NCBI GenBank assembly: GCA_030704615.1
Contig: CM060732.1
Location: forward strand, 81,987,171 to 82,051,170
DNA: 64,000 bases
Source: Takakia lepidozioides
Lineage: Eukaryota; Streptophyta; Takakiopsida; Takakiales; Takakiaceae
Reading direction: 5' to 3'
Position 1 is the first letter of the stretch; each line of letters opens with the position of its first letter. Of this stretch, positions 58,561-64,000 are shown one piece after another. The notes under the pieces are model-generated. The model did no database searches and was not told the origin of the DNA. It was given only the letters and a program-made list of their open reading frames with translations. A program made the position numbers and the translations under genes.

Positions 58561-59562
58561 GATATCGTGATTCATATCCCACAGAAGTAGCATTGTGTTC
58601 ATGGGGATAAGCAAACCTCAATTACACACATCATTTTGTAACGTTCAAGAATCCCAGCGAATAGCCTAGAGACAAGTCTCGATGTTTTGCTCCTAAAAAT
58701 CACTGCCTGAATTTCACTCATCCACTTCGACTAGATGATTTTTTGATGTTTAAGAATGTTCATATCAAAACTGGAGCCTTGTCCTTAACGATGTAGGATG
58801 AAGAGAGTGTGCAATTTCTTTGCCGAGCTATCGGCAAACATTCTTCTTGTATGTATATGTTGGGGTATGACACAGTTCCTTGAACTGTGAATGATGTAGT
58901 TAGTTCGCTAGGCTCTGCATTATACTATGTGTGTCTAAGGCACTTCGAAGTTTTTTTAACTTTTGATGGTGGGCTAGGGCATGGCTGCTTTATTTAATGG
59001 CTGGTCGTTTTGCATCAATTCGCATTGGATTTTATGTGATTTGTTTGTTTGAACTCTCGTTAGCTTTGTTTATTTGTTAAAGCACGAATGAATTTTAAAT
59101 CATGGTTGCATCTATCCAACACTAAAATCCGTGAATTAATGTTGTACTTCAACCATCTATTAGTTCGTTTTATATGTAGTAGTCCAATTTCATCATCAAA
59201 ATGTATTTCATCTACCAGGACCATACATAAACCATATTTATACTTTTTTTTTAAAAAAAATCTTCATTGGTTTTGTAGTTGCACGCAACATTACACGCAT
59301 TCAACAATTTATGCGTAAAGTCGTCCTAAAATGTGTTATAATTTAAATTGGGCGGTCTACTAGTACAATGATAAATTTAAATTTTTGCAATGTCTCTTCA
59401 TTTCCTAGTCAATGATAGTACTTGGAATATCGTTGTCAATAGTTACTTTTATTTAAATAAAATCAGATTATGTATTATGATTGCATTCAAATATGCTAAC
59501 GTTTTGTGTATGAATTCGTCCTGTCTTATTTTTGGTACGATATCATTTGGATCTGATGCATT

Positions 59563-59795
59563 TTCTAACCATAGTAATGTGTGCACATAAAATTAACCCA
59601 TTTTTTGCGGTTTCTTAGTATGCGTTTATATTTCCAAGTACTCTTGTATTTGTGGTGGTAGGTCTGATCTCGGGTATTTTCTAACTGTAGTAATATGTGA
59701 ATATGAAGTGATTTTCTTTTTTTTCGTGGTTTTGTAACAATCATAATATGCATTTATATTTTCAAGTACTATTGTATTTATGGTGGTAGGTCTGG
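59563..59795. repeat. Two-unit imperfect tandem duplication, unit about 120 bp
   Basis: Both units run TTTCTAAC..TAGTAAT.TG, TTTTTTGCGGTTT or TTTTTTCGTGGTTT, TGC.TTTATATTT.CAAGTACT and TTGTATTT.TGGTGGTAGGT. The unit start points are about 59563 and 59678. Confidence 0.8.
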
Positions 59796-60300
59796 TAGTC
59801 CCTTTGACACGTAGCAAAATTTATTTAAAAACTGCACTCACAATGATATGTAAAAAATTTAACTTGAGATTTTTTTAATACGTATTGGCAATTGCGAGGG
59901 GTTGGTGTTAGAATTTTTTCAAGATTGATATCATTTCCACTTAGTAGTGACACGAGATAATGATGAATAAATGCTAGATTCCAAATGAAGAATATGCTCG
60001 GTGTTCCTAAATATCATATCATGCTAAATATTTTATTTCCTTATGTTACACGACTGCTTTTAGATGCCATCATTCATGTGCTAACTTAAGTGCCGTAATA
60101 AGTTTTCCAATAGATTTCAATGATATAAATATAAAAAACTTAAAGATATTTTCTTTAAATAAACTAAACAATTAACTGGAAACTAAAATGGATATTATTG
60201 AGTAATTGCACTTCACTTTGAAATGATGATCTTGACAGTCAATTTTGATCCTAGACATATTTATTTATGTTGGCAACAAATTGAACATGAAAAATGAAAA

Positions 60301-61045
60301 TACCGTGGTGGAAGGGCAGATTAGGCACTTGAGTGCCTAATAATTATTAAATCTGGAATATTCTCTTTAGGCACTTTCAAAAAGAATTTATATACATTAG
60401 GCATACGTCATCCATGATTTCTCATGTTTAGTCACCATTCATCTTAAGGAACTCTCTCCTTTCATCCCCTCCCTCTTCTTTCCCAAGACAAACCTTAGTA
60501 TCCTTCGCAACAATACTCTCTCTTTTGTAATGGAGATGGCGTGAGAGAGCACATTACATAGTATGGACGTAGATGTGGAGATGGCTAACAGTGGAGGACC
60601 TCCGCGTGGGGCAAGCCGAGTTAGGCGCAGCTTTTAGCCCGCAAGCTAAACCTTGGCCCAAACACACTCACCACACAATGTAATGTGTATATACCTACTC
60701 TTGCTTAATAGTTTTCAGTGCACATCGAAGACTCAGATATACCTAACTTGAACGGTGATCAAGAATTCAATTCCCTAGGTCCATACAACCTCCATATGAC
60801 CTTCCAATGAGTCCCGAACATGCTGCAATGTTCATCATTGATTTTTTGAATATTTATGGAGATTTTTTTTGTTTGTTTTTTTGCATTCAATAAAAATTAT
60901 ACAGAGTTTAGAGAATATTTATTGAATTAGGCACTTTCATGTTATTTTTCCAGCCTTTTAGGCATAAATATTTTAAAAAAATCACAGATTTGCTTGGGCA
61001 CTTTTTTTTAAATTTAATTTGTGAATCTGCCCTTCCACTACGGTA
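60301..61045. mobile_element. TIR element with TA borders
   Basis: The left end TACCGTGGTGGAAGGGCAG is repeated in inverted form at the right end with one change (TACCGTAGTGGAAGGGCAG), over 22 bp in all. If TA is the target duplication, this is a Tc1/mariner-like non-autonomous element of about 745 bp. The word TTAGGCACTT recurs inside, including a near-perfect palindrome at about 60321-60340. No transposase was seen; the superfamily is uncertain. Confidence 0.6.
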
Positions 61046-64000
61046 TGTGATGTTTGGAAACATCGTAATGGAAATCAGTTAGACTCATCAAATATGCAAC
61101 GTGTTGGTATCCAATGTTAGTTTAATTGGACGATTTTCATTTCTAGTAAGCCCATTCCAAAAGGAATGGTAGATTTGCATATCCATTTACCATGAGTAAG
61201 GGCTGTATATAAAGCTCGGCCACATCGGCAAGGGAGAAAAAACTTGTCTCATCTCTCGTACCCCACCAAATAACTTCAGGGGGAAAGCCTCATCTACAAT
61301 AAAAAAAACTCTACTACATTTGCCATGATTATCATGCAGCTAGTGCGATCCTCCATGCTTCATAAATGCCTCCAACAAATACATCCTCCTCATCTCGAGG
61401 TTCTTTTTCCCCAATTGGCTTTATATTCTAGACATAACACACTTATACTGATCTCCATACATTATGATGTTCTCAGGGAACCAAATGAATTTTTTATTGT
61501 TAACTTCTCTGCTGCAGTTTATTTGCCAAGCTACCGTACGTTGCTGTCGGATTCGACATGAGCACAGTGCCGAAATAATTATAGAGGCTCAGTCTATTCG
61601 GCACCTCATATTTTATACTCCAGGATTTAGGATTGAAAATTTTCGCCACCTGCGATACAAGCTTGCGATATGAGCTCTGCATCTTTAGAGGCTACATGCG
61701 CCCTCTGCGACGATCAAGCAGTTCAAGTAGAAATTTTCTTACTCTTGGACAAGCTGAGTTATATGTAATATTTCTGGATTTTTAGACATATCACTTGAGT
61801 TAATTCAAAAATTTCAACAACCCAAAATATAATTAATTTGTGTCGAATCTGACAGCAATGTAGGGTATTGGCAAACATTCTTGAATTATTATATGTATAT
61901 AGTGTATGACACTCCTTGAACTCTCAATCAGATGGTTGAACAACACTGATCATGGATTTTAATATTAGATGTAGTTGAGAGTCAACTTGCTCATTGCAAT
62001 CACTAGATAAATGTCAATCTGTTGATAGCATGCTTTGGGTACTTGCTTCAATCCATATACGGATCTATGTATTTACAGACCAAGTCTATGTTTGATTTTT
62101 AATTAAGTCGTTTGATATATCCATATAGATATTCACATTGAGATGGCGTTTGAACGTCCATGTGCTTTATTTCTAAGTCAAATTGTGCTACTATAAGAGC
62201 TAGCTGGACAACCCTAATTGATGTGGTTTTCACCACCCAGTGCCAAAATATCCTCATAATCTTCACATTTAATTAATTGAGAATATGGGAGGTTTTCTAC
62301 TCACAGTGCTTTATATTTCCACTACAAGTAATTTATAATAAATAATCAAGGATTCAATCCCCCTGTTAACCAATAATAGTAATAATAATATTAATCGTGG
62401 TTTTACCTCAAAACTGCTTCTAGCTATGGACTGACATGTCTTTTGGGGCTGGATATGAAACACTCCGGCCATCTCGTTGAGTGAGTAAGAGCTATGGATA
62501 ATCAGGTAACATTGATTTTTGGGGTTTGATCTTGCTTCTTGATCAGGTTTTAGCTGATGCTTTTGGATATCAAGTAATAATTAAGACATGTAGTTTTGCA
62601 CTGTATTTTGTAAAATGCAGGAGCTTGGGGCTCTTCAACATTGCTCTACCAGGAGGTTCTTCATGACAACTGGACTAACTGCACTAAAGGTAGATAGCAC
62701 CATTACGCCCTTCACAATGTATAACACATTCGTTGTTTACTCATTCATTACCACCTGAAGATGGATTGAAATGGATGTGGTATGACCTAACAAATCTATG
62801 TAGTGATATGTTCACCAGCGAGGAATTTTTTTACTAGTGCAGGCTACAATATTGCCTAGGGACACTCTACCGTTGTCGGGCCTATAAGTGTTATCCACTC
62901 TTCCTCTGTTTCTCGGCTCCCTATCCTAGTGCAACATTAATAACCCATTTTTGTGAAACAGCTGCAACGTTATGTGACATGTTCATGCATCTCTTTGCTT
63001 ACTTTAGAAGTTGCTTAGGCAGAGGGGTGGAAAGACCGAGTTTGGGCCAATTTGAAATTTCCCAAACAGGTTTCTAGAATAGGCTTTTGGGTCTTTATGG
63101 ATCTACCACCAGTAGCAGTGCGTAGGTGGATGAAAAGATGATCAATCCGCAAGAGCTATGGTTAAGTGGTATAAAAGAGTTAAGACTTCAACTAAAATTT
63201 TCCTTTCAGGATGACAATAGTATAACAACATAATGGCTATATGTTCATAGATGTCATGGAGGTTTACAAAGAAGATTGCAGAGGTGTGCACGAATCCTTT
63301 CTGGGCATCGGAATTTCTCTGCGATCAACAGTTTTGTGACATTCTGGCCAATACTGAACATGAGGATGTAGCCAATTTTGCAAATACTGATTACTCCAAA
63401 ATTGACCAAAGAATGTGCAGTTTTTTCCCTTGGCAGACAATATACATGTTGAAATGCATATAGTGCTTATGACAATGTGACTTTAAAGGCAAGTTTCACA
63501 AATACCGTACTTTTTGTGAGGTGGGTTCTCTTCTTTGTGATTTAGTAGCTCTCTAGCATGTGAAGATTGCACCTGCTGAAGGCAATGAAAGAATGCAGTA
63601 TTCAAGATGATGTTTGTTGTAGCCCAAGGCCATGAGAGAGAGAGAGAGAGAGAGAATGTACTCATAAGACGTTGTTTGCAATAGCCTTGTGGCCATTGAC
63701 CCCGCGCCCAGTTTGAGCGGAACACAAAGGGACAGAACCTACCATTGTCAGGGGTTGACGCCGGTAGTAAGACTTACCTTCGAATAAACAATTGATCCGG
63801 GTTTTCAGATATCCTCTTGAAATCCCTTTCCTTAAGCATCAACTTGTTGTGTGTGTAGGTTTGGCCAATAACTAGGCCCCAAAAGGGCCTGGGCCTTTGG
63901 CTCTCTCTTTTGGCTCTCTCACCGGAGAGACGCTCTCCTCAAATCTATCAATGGAATGTCAAAGAATGTGCCCATAAGATATTTGTTGTAATTGTGGCCA
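61046..64000. other. AT-rich right end without an intact gene
   Basis: A TATA-like GTATATAAAG lies at about 61207, but no convincing gene follows it. Inverted arms of about 25 bp lie at 61535-61560 and 61838-61862. A segment near 61862-61945 resembles 58820-58905. The GA-tract repeat occupies 63625-63950. A possible three-exon micro-frame (62497-62890) is described under findings. Confidence 0.45.
63625..63950. repeat. Dispersed GA-tract repeat, second long copy
   Basis: It begins with a GA microsatellite (about 63636-63654), then ATGTACTCATAAGACG, TAGCCTTGTGGCCATTGACC, TTTGAGCGGAAC, GACGCCGGTAGT, TATCCTCTTGAAATCCC and AAGCATCAACTTG. The order and spacing match 51241-51500. A further copy seems to begin at about 63972 and runs off the window. 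Confidence 0.75.

Larger units (their letters stand above)
55262..60300. other. AT-rich region without an intact gene
   Basis: Visibly more AT-rich than the left two thirds of the window. It holds two tandem duplications (55730-56095 and 59563-59795) and a decayed coding block (56480-58560, listed separately). No intact open frame above about 95 codons and no splice-supported gene was found. Confidence 0.5.

Noticed and set aside
1-64000. CRISPR arrays, bacterial operons and tRNA genes
   Set aside because: No regularly spaced repeats, no bacterial gene arrangement and no tRNA cloverleaf was seen; the only A/B-box pair belongs to the SINE.

Overview
This window is nuclear DNA of a land plant. 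It has intron-rich genes with ordinary GT-AG splice sites, plant-specific chromatin regulators, a plant-type U2 snRNA promoter and many small transposon remnants. A two-domain betaine-lipid synthase (BTA1 type, lost in seed plants) and a decayed DYW-type PPR gene point to a seedless plant: a lycophyte, fern or bryophyte. The sequence alone does not decide between these. No organelle or bacterial DNA was recognised.

Layout. 1-10362 (minus): a VAL/HSI2-type B3 repressor with a PHD-like finger, B3 domain, CW finger and EAR motif; its last exon or exons lie beyond the left edge. 10363-15904: its promoter, with clustered RY (CATGCATG) elements, and mostly unassigned DNA. 15905-23057 (minus): a VIN3-like (VEL/VIL) protein with PHD, FNIII and VEL domains. 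25945-28754 (plus): a type II membrane glycosyltransferase of the GT61/DUF563 family, followed by a broken DYW PPR remnant. 29272-34191: gene-poor, with tandem repeats and a complete hAT-type MITE. 34192-41030 (plus): BTA1 in 18 exons. 41031-44212: a transposon island with two hAT-like elements side by side, one carrying a tRNA-derived SINE with perfect target duplications. 44213-49330 (plus): a probably plastid CPBP/CAAX-type membrane protease in 10 exons. 50935-53416 (minus): CWC24/RNF113, a CCCH+RING splicing factor. 53634 onward (plus): a U2 snRNA gene, head to head with CWC24. 53824-64000: AT-rich, with no intact gene recognised; it holds a TTAA-flanked element, a TIR element, tandem duplications, copies of a GA-tract repeat and a decayed coding block of unknown origin.

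How the genes relate. VAL-type B3 proteins bind RY elements and help recruit Polycomb repressive complex 2, and VEL/VIL proteins are PRC2 accessory factors. Two partners of one silencing pathway therefore lie about 5.5 kb apart on the same strand, and the VAL gene carries RY elements in its own promoter. CWC24 and U2 snRNA are both spliceosome components and share about 220 bp of upstream DNA. BTA1 and the CPBP protease both concern membranes, but nothing shows a functional link. Gene models were built by hand from reading frame, splice consensus, phase and family alignment. The exon phases agree throughout BTA1, CPBP, CWC24 and the spliced part of VIL, and throughout VAL except for one unresolved junction.
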